From Acidobacteriaceae bacterium (GTDB lineage Bacteria > Acidobacteriota > Terriglobia > Terriglobales > Acidobacteriaceae), in contig PKVW01000010.1 of NCBI GenBank assembly GCA_003131585.1, positions 16,371 through 80,370 of the forward strand: 64,000 nucleotides of DNA, written 5' to 3'. The translations under genes were made by a program, and so were the position numbers. Position 1 is the first letter of the stretch. Each line of letters begins with the position of its first letter. The notes beneath the pieces were generated by a model. It saw only the letters and a program-made list of their open reading frames with translations, ran no database searches and was not told the origin of the DNA. This document shows positions 55,335-64,000 of this stretch, in pieces.

Positions 55335-57506
55335 ATGAAGCAGGTCATCCATGCCGCGTGTCCGCACGATTGCCCCGATGCTTGCGGAGTGCTGATCACG
55401 GTCGAGGACGGTCGCGCGACGAAAATTCAGGGCGATCCCGGCCATCCCGTGACGCGAGGATTCTTGTGCGCGAAAGTGGCGAAGTATTTGGACCGCGTGT
55501 ATTCGCCGGACCGGGTGCTGTACCCGATGCGGCGCATAGCGCCGAAGGGGTTGACGGCTGGCGGCGCAAAAGCGGGCGAGGGCGCCTGCGCCACACAAAG
55601 CTGGCAGCGCATCACTTGGGACGAAGCGCTCGATGAGATTGCCGCGCGCTTCCGCGCCATCATTGCCGAGTTCGGTAGCGAGGCGATTCTGCCGTATTCC
55701 TACGGCGGAACGCTGGGCGCGCTGAATGGCGCTTCCATGGATCGCAGATTCTTCAGCCGGCTGGGTGCCTCGCAACTTGAGCGCACCATTTGTTCTTCGG
55801 CGGGCGAGGCCGGGCTGGAGTCTGTGTTCGGCGTGAAACTCGGCACCGAGCCCGAGCAGTTCATCCATGCTCGCTACATCATCGCGTGGGCTTCGAACAT
55901 TCATGGCAACAATGTTCACCTGTGGCCGTTCATTGCGGAAGCGCGGCGCAGGGGCGCGAAGCTGGTGGTAATCGATCCCTACCGCACGCGCACCGCGGCA
56001 TGCGCCGACTGGTATCTGCCGATCAATCCGGGCACCGATGGTGCGCTGGCGCTGGCCATGATGCACGTGATCATCAGCGAAGGGCTGCACGACGCAGATT
56101 ACGTGGCGAAGTACACGCTGGGCTTCGACCACCTGGTTGAAAAGGTTAAGGCCTACCCGCCGGAACGCGCGGCGCAGTGGACGGGGATTGCTGCCGAAGA
56201 TATCCGTAAGCTGGCGCGCGAGTATGCCACGGTGCGGCCTTCGGTCATTCGCCTGAATTACGGCGTCCAGCGCTCGGAAGGCGGCGGAATGGCCACGCGC
56301 GCGATTGTCATGCTGCCATGCATCATCGGGTCGTTGAAAGAAGTGGGCGGCGGCCTGCACCTCTCGACCAGCGGCGCGTTTGGGCTGAACAATGACGCCT
56401 TGAGGCGTCCCGACCTCAAGCCGGAGGATCGCCAGCGGCCACCGCGGGTGGTGAACATGGTTCGGCTGGGTGAGGCGCTGAACACGCTGAGCGATCCGCC
56501 GGTGAAGGCGTTGTTCGTCTACAACTCAAATCCGGCGGCGGTTTGCCCAAATCACAATGAAGTGGTTCGCGGACTCAAGCGCCCGGACTTATTTGCCGTT
56601 GTCCACGAGCAGTTTTTCACCGACACGACCGACTACGCCGACATTGTGTTGCCGGCGACGACGTTCTTCGAGCACAAAGATTTACAGACGGCGTACGGCC
56701 ACTACTACTTGCAGGTGTCGGATCAGGCGATCGAGCCGTTGGGAGAGTGTCGGGCGAATGTTGAAGCATTCCGTGCGCTGGCCGGGCGGATGGGATTCCA
56801 GGACCCGTGCTTTGCCGAAACCATCGACCAGATGATCGATGGCGCGCTGGCTTCGAGCAACCCGTGGTTGGATGGTCTCAACCGGGAGCGACTGGAGCGC
56901 GAAGGGCAGGTGAGGCTGAACTTCAGTTCCCAGTTGCCAGTGGCCGGTGGCCAGCCAGAAACGACGCCAGGCATCCACAAAGCTCACGAACCCTTCCTTC
57001 CATTCGCCAGCGGTAACTTCCGCACCCCTTCGGGCAAGGCTGAACTGTACAGCGAAGCGATGATAGCGCTGGGGCTCGATCCGGTGGCTGAGTTCACGCC
57101 CCCGGCGGAATCGCGGCATGGAGGACAGGGGAAAGCATTCCCCCTCGAACTCCTGGCGCGCAAGTCCGACAACTTCCTGAACTCAACTTTCTCGAACCTG
57201 CCCTCGGTCCAAACGATGGAAGAGACGAACCTTCTGGAAATGCACTCCGCCGATGCCCGGGCGCGTGGAATCGCCGACGGAGAGACGGTGAGGGTATACA
57301 ACCGGCGCGGAGAAATCTTTTTGAAGGCTCGAGTGGATGGCGCAGTTCAGTCAGGAGTGGTCTCGGCGAAGCTGAACTGGGCCAAGCTCGGCCCTGGGTT
57401 CCGGAATATCAACGTGCTGACCTCAGAAAAACTTTCCGATCTGGGCAACTCCGCCACGTTTTATTCCGTCTTGGTTGAGGTGGAACCAGCAAAGTCCTTT
57501 CCATGA
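55335..57506 (+). CDS. Molybdopterin oxidoreductase family protein
   Basis: HAACPHDCPDACGVLITVEDG; GHPVTRGFLCAKVAKYLDRVYSPDRVLYPMRR; SNPAAVCPNHNEVVRGL. Confidence 0.93.
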   Translation: MKQVIHAACPHDCPDACGVLITVEDGRATKIQGDPGHPVTRGFLCAKVAKYLDRVYSPDRVLYPMRRIAPKGLTAGGAKAGEGACATQSWQRITWDEALDEIAARFRAIIAEFGSEAILPYSYGGTLGALNGASMDRRFFSRLGASQLERTICSSAGEAGLESVFGVKLGTEPEQFIHARYIIAWASNIHGNNVHLWPFIAEARRRGAKLVVIDPYRTRTAACADWYLPINPGTDGALALAMMHVIISEGLHDADYVAKYTLGFDHLVEKVKAYPPERAAQWTGIAAEDIRKLAREYATVRPSVIRLNYGVQRSEGGGMATRAIVMLPCIIGSLKEVGGGLHLSTSGAFGLNNDALRRPDLKPEDRQRPPRVVNMVRLGEALNTLSDPPVKALFVYNSNPAAVCPNHNEVVRGLKRPDLFAVVHEQFFTDTTDYADIVLPATTFFEHKDLQTAYGHYYLQVSDQAIEPLGECRANVEAFRALAGRMGFQDPCFAETIDQMIDGALASSNPWLDGLNRERLEREGQVRLNFSSQLPVAGGQPETTPGIHKAHEPFLPFASGNFRTPSGKAELYSEAMIALGLDPVAEFTPPAESRHGGQGKAFPLELLARKSDNFLNSTFSNLPSVQTMEETNLLEMHSADARARGIADGETVRVYNRRGEIFLKARVDGAVQSGVVSAKLNWAKLGPGFRNINVLTSEKLSDLGNSATFYSVLVEVEPAKSFP
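55571..55596 (+). repeat. Variant of gatB palindrome inside molybdopterin oxidoreductase frame
   Basis: agcgggcgagggcgcctgcgccacac; encodes KAGEGACAT. Confidence 0.65.
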
Positions 57507-57703
57507 AGGTCACCGGCAAGGGTGGCGGCTTGGACGCTTTCTGTTTCTCTACCGTATAATGATCGTTTTCCTACATCCCAGAGGCTGAGGTCGTAGCGAT
57601 TCATCTTTGCTCTCATCGAGACATTGCCGTGTCCGGGCGCGGCCACGGTTCTTTCGGCGCTGCTCATCCTCCATCTTCTTCATTTGCACGGCTTTGCCGG
57701 AGA

Positions 57704-60517
57704 ATGAGGGGGCTCGGGGGGGTACTGGGGATCGCGCTGGCACTTCTTTCCGCCTCGGCAAGCTGGGCGCAGACCGACGTGATCTCGGAGATCGACGTTC
57801 AGGGAAATCGCAGAATTCCCGCCGAAACGGTTCGGGCGCGCATTTTCACCCACGCCGGGGACATCTATGACCCCGCCTCTCTGGAGCGCGATTTCAACTC
57901 GCTGTGGAATACAGGCTACTTCGAGGATATCCGCTTTACCCGGGAACAGACTCCGAAGGGCTGGCGGCTGATTGTCCAGGTTAAGGAAAAGCCGACCATC
58001 CGCGAGATCAACTATGTAGGCCTGAGTTCGGTCTCCACCAGCGACGTGTTGGACCGCTTCAAGTTAGCGAAGGTCGGGTTGACGGTGGAGAATCAGTATG
58101 ACCCGACCAAAGTCAAGAAAGCGGAAGTTACGATCAAGGGCCTGCTGGCCGAACACGGACGGCAGTTTTCTACGATCCGGACGGAAATACGGCAGATTCC
58201 GCCGGCTGCGATCGGGATCACCTTTGTTGTCAAGGAAGGTCCGAAGGTCAAGGTGGGCAAGGTCAAGTTCGAGGGCAACAAGAACGTCAATACGCGAGTC
58301 CTGCGTTACGCCATGAAGAACTTGCGGCCTATCGGCGTGCCGCACTCGATCTTTCTGGAAAACATCTTCGCCCGGACCTACGACGCGACCAAGCTGGACG
58401 AAGATACGGAACGCGTCCGGAATGAATACCAGAATCGGGGCTATTTCAAAGTCATCGTGAACGAACCCAAGACGCAAATTCACGATACCGGACACGCGGG
58501 GATCCATCTCCCGCTGTTGCAGGGCGCCTCGGGTAAGGCCGTCGACATCACCATGCCCATCGAGGAGGGCGACCGCTACACGCTGGGTGGGATCACGTTC
58601 AAAAACAACAAGGCGGTATCGAACGTAAAGGCGCTGCGAGGACTCTTTCCGATCAAGGACGGCGAAGTCTTCAGCAAGGAGAAAGTCGGCAAGGGGCTGG
58701 AGAGCCTGCGCAAGGCCTATGGCGAGCTGGGCTACATCAATTTCACTTCCATCCCCGACACCAGGTTTGACGACGAAAAGAAACTCATCTTTCTCGACAT
58801 CGACGTCGACGAGGGGAAGCAGTTCTACGTGCGCCGCATCGAGTTCCAGGGCAACACCACGACCCGCGACAAGGTAATCCGGCGTGAGGTCGCTCTGGAG
58901 GAGGGAAACATTTACAACTCGCGTCTCTGGGAGTTGAGCTTGCTGCGCTTGAACCAACTGGGATACTTCGACCAGTTAAAGCCGGACGATCCGAACACCA
59001 CCGTTCGCCAACTGGACGAGAAAGACGGGTTGGTCGACCTGGCGCTGAAGATCCATGAGAAGGGCAAGAACAGCATTGGCCTGAACGGGGGCGTCAGCGG
59101 ACTGGAAGGCGCCTTCATCGGCATTAACTACGCCACCAACAATTTCCTCGGACTCGGCGAAACCCTTCAGGTCCAGGCCAGCGTCGGAAACCTGGCGCGG
59201 AGCGTCCGGTTCGGCTTCACCCAGCCGTACATGTTTGACCGGCCGTTGCAGTTTGGTTTCAATGTGTACTTCAACAAGACCAGCTACGACCAGGCCAGGC
59301 AACTTTCCATCTTCAGCGGGCAGAACCTGAACCTTCCCAACGCGGTGCTGCAGAACTTGCAGAATTACACGCAATCGAGCGCCGGGTTCACGCTGTCGCT
59401 GAGCTACCCGATGCGCCGCTCTTTCAAGCGCCTGGGCATAACGTATTCGTTCGACCGGTCCTCGTTGCTGGCGCTGAGCACGGCATCCAAGAATTTGTTC
59501 GAGTTTCTGGCCTTCCGCGGCATTTCCGGCCCCAATGCGCTGAACGGAATCATCACCAGTAAGATCTTCCCCAACTTTTCCGTCAATACCATCGACAGTC
59601 CCATCTCGCCCCATCACGGACGCCAGTTTACGGTGGGCGCGGAGATCGCGGGCCTGGGAGGGACTGTTCGGTCGGTCCGTCCGATCGTTCAGTACAAAAA
59701 ATTCATTCCGGTGCAGAATCGGCGCAATGCGCTGGGCTTCAACGTTCAGGGATCTTTCATCAGCGGCTTTGGCGGGTTGGTGGCGCCGCCCTTCCAGCGT
59801 GCCTACATGGGTGGCGAGAACGATCTGCGCGGTTTTGACATCCGTTCCGTGTCGCCGGTGGCGTTCCTGCCGAGCGTGGGAGCGATCACGCTGACCAATC
59901 CCACTGGAGTGCCCGTACCCAAGGACCCGCAAAATCCCAGGGCGGGAAATGTGACTATTCCGATTCCAGTGGATCAGATCACATTCCCAGGCGGCGATTT
60001 GAGCGTGGTGACCAACCTGGAGTACCGCATCACGATCTATGGGCCGGTGGCTCTGGCTCCATTTGTAGACGCGGGCATTGACCCGATCCTTCGGCCGTCG
60101 CAGTTGCAGATTGCGTCGCAGCAATATCTGAGTGTGATTGGCACGCCTGTTGGGTGTCCCACGCTATCGCAGACTGTTACCGCCAATACCTGCTCTCCGG
60201 GCTCTCTGCTGAACCCGCGGCCGTCGCAGGATCTGCAGGTGCTGGCCTCGACCAACTGGCGACCCAGAATGTCGACGGGACTTGAACTCCAGATGTTCCT
60301 TCCGGTGATCAATGCGCCCTTCCGCATCTACTGGGCATACAACCCGTTGCGGCTGGATAGCCCGGCGAATCCACCGATTCCAATCACGCGCAGCATGTTC
60401 CCGCAGACCGCTGCGGGAAACTATACTTACATCCTCGCAAAGGACGCCTACTCCCCGAGCTTTCTGCTGCGGGAGCCGCGCAAGACGTTCCGCTTCACGG
60501 TGGCTACGACGTTCTGA
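57704..60517 (+). CDS. bamA: Outer membrane protein assembly factor BamA
   Basis: POTRA domains (ISEIDVQGNRRIPAETVRARIFTHAGDIYD) and C-terminal Omp85 barrel ending in F. Confidence 0.93.
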   Translation: MRGLGGVLGIALALLSASASWAQTDVISEIDVQGNRRIPAETVRARIFTHAGDIYDPASLERDFNSLWNTGYFEDIRFTREQTPKGWRLIVQVKEKPTIREINYVGLSSVSTSDVLDRFKLAKVGLTVENQYDPTKVKKAEVTIKGLLAEHGRQFSTIRTEIRQIPPAAIGITFVVKEGPKVKVGKVKFEGNKNVNTRVLRYAMKNLRPIGVPHSIFLENIFARTYDATKLDEDTERVRNEYQNRGYFKVIVNEPKTQIHDTGHAGIHLPLLQGASGKAVDITMPIEEGDRYTLGGITFKNNKAVSNVKALRGLFPIKDGEVFSKEKVGKGLESLRKAYGELGYINFTSIPDTRFDDEKKLIFLDIDVDEGKQFYVRRIEFQGNTTTRDKVIRREVALEEGNIYNSRLWELSLLRLNQLGYFDQLKPDDPNTTVRQLDEKDGLVDLALKIHEKGKNSIGLNGGVSGLEGAFIGINYATNNFLGLGETLQVQASVGNLARSVRFGFTQPYMFDRPLQFGFNVYFNKTSYDQARQLSIFSGQNLNLPNAVLQNLQNYTQSSAGFTLSLSYPMRRSFKRLGITYSFDRSSLLALSTASKNLFEFLAFRGISGPNALNGIITSKIFPNFSVNTIDSPISPHHGRQFTVGAEIAGLGGTVRSVRPIVQYKKFIPVQNRRNALGFNVQGSFISGFGGLVAPPFQRAYMGGENDLRGFDIRSVSPVAFLPSVGAITLTNPTGVPVPKDPQNPRAGNVTIPIPVDQITFPGGDLSVVTNLEYRITIYGPVALAPFVDAGIDPILRPSQLQIASQQYLSVIGTPVGCPTLSQTVTANTCSPGSLLNPRPSQDLQVLASTNWRPRMSTGLELQMFLPVINAPFRIYWAYNPLRLDSPANPPIPITRSMFPQTAAGNYTYILAKDAYSPSFLLREPRKTFRFTVATTF

Positions 60518-60690
60518 GGGCAGGTTCGCAGCGGTGGGTTTGACGGCAGCTGAGGAGGCTCTCTATAATCGGTTCGATCCACGCCGTCGCAGAAAGCTGA
60601 TCGAGGATGGACGACGCGTCCGCGATTCGGCGTGTGACGCTGGCAATCCAGTGCGCCCTGCGTTGCCTGAAAAAGGGTAATCCGATTTAT

Positions 60691-60750
60691 TCCCGGAAGC
60701 ATCTGTACCGGAACCATCTTTACCGGAAGCATGTTTACCGGAACCATGTT
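60691..60750. repeat. 15-bp tandem repeat (4 exact-length units) upstream of skp
   Basis: tcccggaagcatctg / taccggaaccatctt / taccggaagcatgtt / taccggaaccatgtt. Confidence 0.85.
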
Positions 60751-60771
60751 CCAAGGAGTTTAAGCGATCCA

Positions 60772-61494
60772 ATGACAAGCAAGTTTCTGCGTTCTGTCCT
60801 GGCCATTGCGGCGGTTTCGATGGTTTCCGCATGGGCCCAAACCGGTGGCGCCGCCCCCACGGGCGCGGCCATTTCGCCCGCAGCTCCGCCGACCTCCACA
60901 GCGATAACGACCGGTACCGGCACCAAAGTCGGGACCATCAACATTGAGCAAGCTGTGGTCGGCACCAATGAAGGCCAGCGCGACTTCGAAGTCCTGCGCA
61001 AGAAACTGGAGCCGAAGCAAAACGAACTGAAATCCCAGAACGACGAACTCGAGGCGTTACAGAAGCAGTTCCAGACCCAGGTCGACAAGTTGAATGAAGA
61101 TGCCCGCGCTTCTCTGCAGAAGCAGATCGAGACCAAGAAGAAGTCCTTCGATCGCGCCGTGCAGGACGCTCAGGAGGATGCACAGAATCAGCAGAAAGAG
61201 ATTTTCCAACGCATTCTGCAGAAGATGGCACCCGTGATCGTGAAACACGCGCAGGATAGCGGCTTCGGCATGATTGTGGATACCTCGAATCCCTGGCCGC
61301 AAAGCCCGGTGCTGTGGTATGGCGACGGAGGGGACATTACCAAGGCGGTGGTGGACGTTTATAACACGCAGTCCGGCGTGCCGGCCCCAGCCTCTGCGGG
61401 AGCGGCAGCTAGGCCCGCCGCTCCGAAGCCAGCGGCCCCGAAGCCAGCAGTTCCGAAATCAACGGTTCCGAAATCAACCGCACCACCCAAGTAG
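60772..61494 (+). CDS. OmpH/Skp-family periplasmic chaperone
   Basis: Signal peptide; KVGTINIEQAVVGTNEGQRDFEVLRKKLEPKQNELKSQNDELEALQKQ coiled coil; after bamA. Confidence 0.88.
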   Translation: MTSKFLRSVLAIAAVSMVSAWAQTGGAAPTGAAISPAAPPTSTAITTGTGTKVGTINIEQAVVGTNEGQRDFEVLRKKLEPKQNELKSQNDELEALQKQFQTQVDKLNEDARASLQKQIETKKKSFDRAVQDAQEDAQNQQKEIFQRILQKMAPVIVKHAQDSGFGMIVDTSNPWPQSPVLWYGDGGDITKAVVDVYNTQSGVPAPASAGAAARPAAPKPAAPKPAVPKSTVPKSTAPPK

Positions 61495-61531
61495 TTTTCA
61501 CGACACCACTTGTGTCGGGAAGGTTCCCAGA

Positions 61532-61557
61532 GGCCGCGCCAGGCGCGGCCTTTTTTC
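61532..61557 (+). terminator. Intrinsic terminator after skp
   Basis: GGCCGCGCC-A-GGCGCGGCC followed by TTTTTTCTTT. Confidence 0.88.
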
Positions 61558-61690
61558 TTTGCTTCGCCCAGTCGCGCAGAGCAAGTTTGGTGTCCTTAGC
61601 AGTAACGCATTCAAAGCAGGAGCCACCATGTTTGACCGCACACTCAACTCATCATGGGATGACCGTTCGCGCCGTGGATTGACAACCTCT

Positions 61691-61771
61691 ACCGGCCTTA
61701 CGTCCTCAACAATGAGCCGGTCGAAGTGGAAACACAGATCACCGTGAACTTCTCGCTGGCCGGGAACTGAT
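61691..61771 (+). pseudogene. Remnant of TonB-like protein C-terminus
   Basis: YRPYVLNNEPVEVETQITVNFSLAGN* with no intact upstream gene. Confidence 0.6.
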
Positions 61772-61881
61772 TGGGCAGACTTTGTCGGACAAGGCGTTGA
61801 CGATAGCGGCGCAGGAAATCAAGCGGGAGTAGCCCAGGCGTAACCTGAGGACCCGCGCCGCTCCCGCTATAATCGAGCCCA

Positions 61882-63054
61882 GTGGCGACCACTGTAGAAA
61901 TTCTGAGCCGCGTGGCTACCCGCCCCACATGGGCGGAAGTTTCCCTGGCCACTCTGCGGCAAAACTTCCGCACGGTTGTGAAGCATGCGGGCGCGGGCGT
62001 GACCGTGTGCGCGGTGGTGAAGGCCGACGCTTACGGCCACGGCGCCGTGGAATGCTCGCGCGCTCTGCAGGCGGAAGGCGCGCGCTGGCTGGGCGTCACA
62101 TCGCTCGATGAGGCGATCCCGCTGCGCGAGGCGGGCATCGAGTCGCGAATTCTGTTGATGACGGGTTTCTGGCGCGGCGAAGAGGGCGAGATCGTTCGCT
62201 TGAGGCTCACACCCACGGTTTGGGAGCCTTGGCACATCGAGTCTCTGGAGACTGCCGCGGCGTCAGGAGCGCTGCGGCAGGCTGTGCATTTGAAGGTGGA
62301 CACGGGAATGGGCCGGCAGGGTGTGTCGCTGGATGAACTTCCCGCTGTCCTAAAAGCTCTCAGCGCGGCTCCGCATCTTGTTCTTGAAGGGCTCTCAACC
62401 CACCTGGCTTCCTCCGAAATCATGGACGCGCCCTCGGTGGCCGAGCAGCAGCGCCACTTCGAGCAGGCGCAGCGCATGGCTGGCGCGGCTGGCTTCGAGC
62501 CGGGTTTGATGCATGTGGCCAATACCAGCGCCCTGATTTCGCGGCGCGAGACCTGGAACAACATGGTGCGTCCGGGTGTCGCGCTCTACGGCTATTATCT
62601 GCCATTCCAGCGCGCGGGCCGGGAAGTGAGTGGCGGCACGCTGCGGCTTCCGGTGAAGCCGGTGCTGACGTGGAAGACTCGCATTCTCTCGATGCGGAAG
62701 TTCGCCGCAAACCAGGCGCTGGGCTACGGCGGAACTTATGTGACCAAGGCGCCGGCGCACGTTGCCGTGCTGCCCGTGGGATACGCCGATGGGTATAACC
62801 GGCAGCTATCCAATCGCGGCCGCGTGATCGTCCGCGACCACTATGCGCCCGTCGTCGGCAGCATTTCGATGGACCTTACGCTGGTGGATGTGACGGGTAT
62901 TCCCGGGATTGCGGTGGGCGATGAGGTGATCCTGCTCGGAACCAGCGACGGTTTAAGCGTCGATGCTCTGGAACATGCGCGCCTGGCCAACAGCTCGCCC
63001 TATGAGATTCTCTGCAATATCTCCAAGCGCGTGCCGCGGAAGTACGTAGCGTAA
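61882..63054 (+). CDS. alr: Alanine racemase
   Basis: TWAEVSLATLRQNFRTVVKHAG..VCAVVKADAYGHGAVE; GSISMDLTLVDVT; VGDEVILLG. Confidence 0.95.
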   Translation: MATTVEILSRVATRPTWAEVSLATLRQNFRTVVKHAGAGVTVCAVVKADAYGHGAVECSRALQAEGARWLGVTSLDEAIPLREAGIESRILLMTGFWRGEEGEIVRLRLTPTVWEPWHIESLETAAASGALRQAVHLKVDTGMGRQGVSLDELPAVLKALSAAPHLVLEGLSTHLASSEIMDAPSVAEQQRHFEQAQRMAGAAGFEPGLMHVANTSALISRRETWNNMVRPGVALYGYYLPFQRAGREVSGGTLRLPVKPVLTWKTRILSMRKFAANQALGYGGTYVTKAPAHVAVLPVGYADGYNRQLSNRGRVIVRDHYAPVVGSISMDLTLVDVTGIPGIAVGDEVILLGTSDGLSVDALEHARLANSSPYEILCNISKRVPRKYVA

Positions 63055-63100
63055 GGCGGCAGATCAATTCAGATCAAAAAATTCTCCAGATCAATCGACC

Positions 63101-63285
63101 TAAAATATCTGGAATCAAGGAGTTGCGCGCCATTGATCTGATGCTGATCTGGCTAAAATCCTGAAAACAAATAACTTATCCGCAAAATATTCCATTCTAA
63201 GGACTTAAGGTCGGCGTGCCGTGGCTAAGTGCCCGAAATCAGCGGGTAAGTCTGCAAAATATTGGATTCACGGGAGTTATCTCAT
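63101..63285. repeat. AT-rich degenerate direct repeats (AAAATATyyGGAATC...GGAGTT)
   Basis: Related copies at ~63103, ~63184 and ~63256. Confidence 0.5.
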
Positions 63286-63443
63286 TGCTATTCAAATGTC
63301 AAAGAGCCAACGCGTAAAGAGATATGATTGCAGCGCGGAGGGTCGAAGTCAAGAAAATTCCGCGGAGGGTAGCGGCCTAAATTCTTCACCACCCGTCGGC
63401 TTCGCTCAGGGCAGGCTCCGGACACAGGTTACACAGAGGCAGG

Positions 63444-63716
63444 TCACACCGCCTGCCGTTTTCTGGCTTCCATGTACTTGCGCAGGACGGCGTTGATCGT
63501 GGTCTGGTAGCCGCGCCCGTGCTTGCGGAAGAATGTCAGCACGTCGGGATCGACGCGCAAGGTAATCTGCTTCTTCGGCCCCGGCCAGAGAATAGCGTTC
63601 TTGAAGAAGTCCGGGCCGAGTTCGGGCGCATCGGAAAAATCGATGTCCTCATCCCGCATTGCGTCAATTCTCTTCCAATCGGTCCTCGATGGCTTTTTCG
63701 AATTCTTTCCGTTCAC
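63444..63716 (-). CDS. brnA: BrnA-family antitoxin
   Basis: SRTDWKRIDAMRDEDIDFSDAPELGPDFFKNAILWPGPKKQITLRVDPDVLTFFRKHGRGYQTTINAVLRKYM. Confidence 0.9.
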   Translation of the reverse strand: MNGKNSKKPSRTDWKRIDAMRDEDIDFSDAPELGPDFFKNAILWPGPKKQITLRVDPDVLTFFRKHGRGYQTTINAVLRKYMEARKRQAV

Positions 63717-63957
63717 GACTTGTTGCCTTTCTGAGTGAAATGATCCGGATGGTTTCAAGATCGCCCTCTGCAAAGACCACGTGCGCAACGCGCCCTCCGA
63801 CAATGCCAAGTCCGGTCCACCGGCTTTCGCCGTAGTCCTTTCGCGTGTCGGCGTCCACGGCAAGCATGCCGCGAAACATCTCTTCCGCGTCCGCAAAGTC
63901 GAAGCCATGCTTGCGAAGATTGGTGCGGTTCTTCGCTTCGTCCCATTCGAACTTCAT
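63664..63957 (-). CDS. brnT: BrnT-family ribonuclease toxin
   Basis: MKFEWDEAKNRTNLRKHGFDFADAEEMF...DYGESRWTGLGIVGGRVAHVVFAEGDLETIRIISLRKATSRERKEF. Confidence 0.94.
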   Translation of the reverse strand: MKFEWDEAKNRTNLRKHGFDFADAEEMFRGMLAVDADTRKDYGESRWTGLGIVGGRVAHVVFAEGDLETIRIISLRKATSRERKEFEKAIEDRLEEN

Positions 63958-63979
63958 TGTAACTCCAAACGTAGTTACA
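63958..63979 (-). promoter_or_regulatory. Inverted repeat TGTAACT-N8-AGTTACA directly upstream of brnT start, likely BrnA operator
   Basis: Perfect 7-bp arms adjoining the start codon. Confidence 0.65.
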
Positions 63980-64000
63980 TTTCAAGCAAGTCCTGCAGTG

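Noticed and set aside
58976-60124. 382-aa minus-strand ORF opposite bamA
   Set aside because: Antisense shadow of the BamA barrel; no recognisable motif.
1-64000. tRNA, rRNA or known riboswitch
   Set aside because: I recognised none by eye; a tRNAscan-SE/Infernal run would be needed to exclude them.

Overview
This is a GC-rich window from what looks like an acidobacterial chromosome; the lineage is inferred from gene content and repeat style, not tested. Most of it is ordinary core genome: gatB, mltD, qor, a DesKR-like two-component/ABC operon, greA, carD, ruvX, mltG, rplM-rpsI, rpsB-tsf-pyrH-frr, a molybdopterin oxidoreductase, bamA, skp/ompH and alr. The accessory regions are: (1) a ~10 kb minus-strand array (about 31.1-41.2 kb) of broken Rhs/YD-repeat cores. 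These carry at least five different C-terminal tips, most followed by a small overlapping or adjacent candidate immunity gene, with repeats at several core/tip boundaries (a ~0.5 kb direct repeat, a 199-bp inverted repeat and several GGTGCCCC-type hairpin elements). (2) Palindromic repeats that appear to be inserted in frame inside three conserved enzyme genes (gatB, an isoaspartyl peptidase and a molybdopterin oxidoreductase), resembling Rickettsia palindromic elements. (3) A REP-associated tyrosine transposase flanked by mirror-image hairpin pairs, and a second decayed copy inside the Rhs array. (4) A wHTH-MNT/HEPN toxin-antitoxin-like pair inserted between pyrH and frr, with two phased GTACC-N7-GGTAC palindromes over its start codon. 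(5) A BrnT/BrnA module with a palindromic operator. (6) A lone type IIG-like restriction-modification enzyme. (7) A 40-aa secreted peptide gene missed by the ORF track, near a 19-bp motif shared by neighbouring promoters. No CRISPR, tRNA or rRNA was recognised. All family calls come from reading the sequence; no database search was run.
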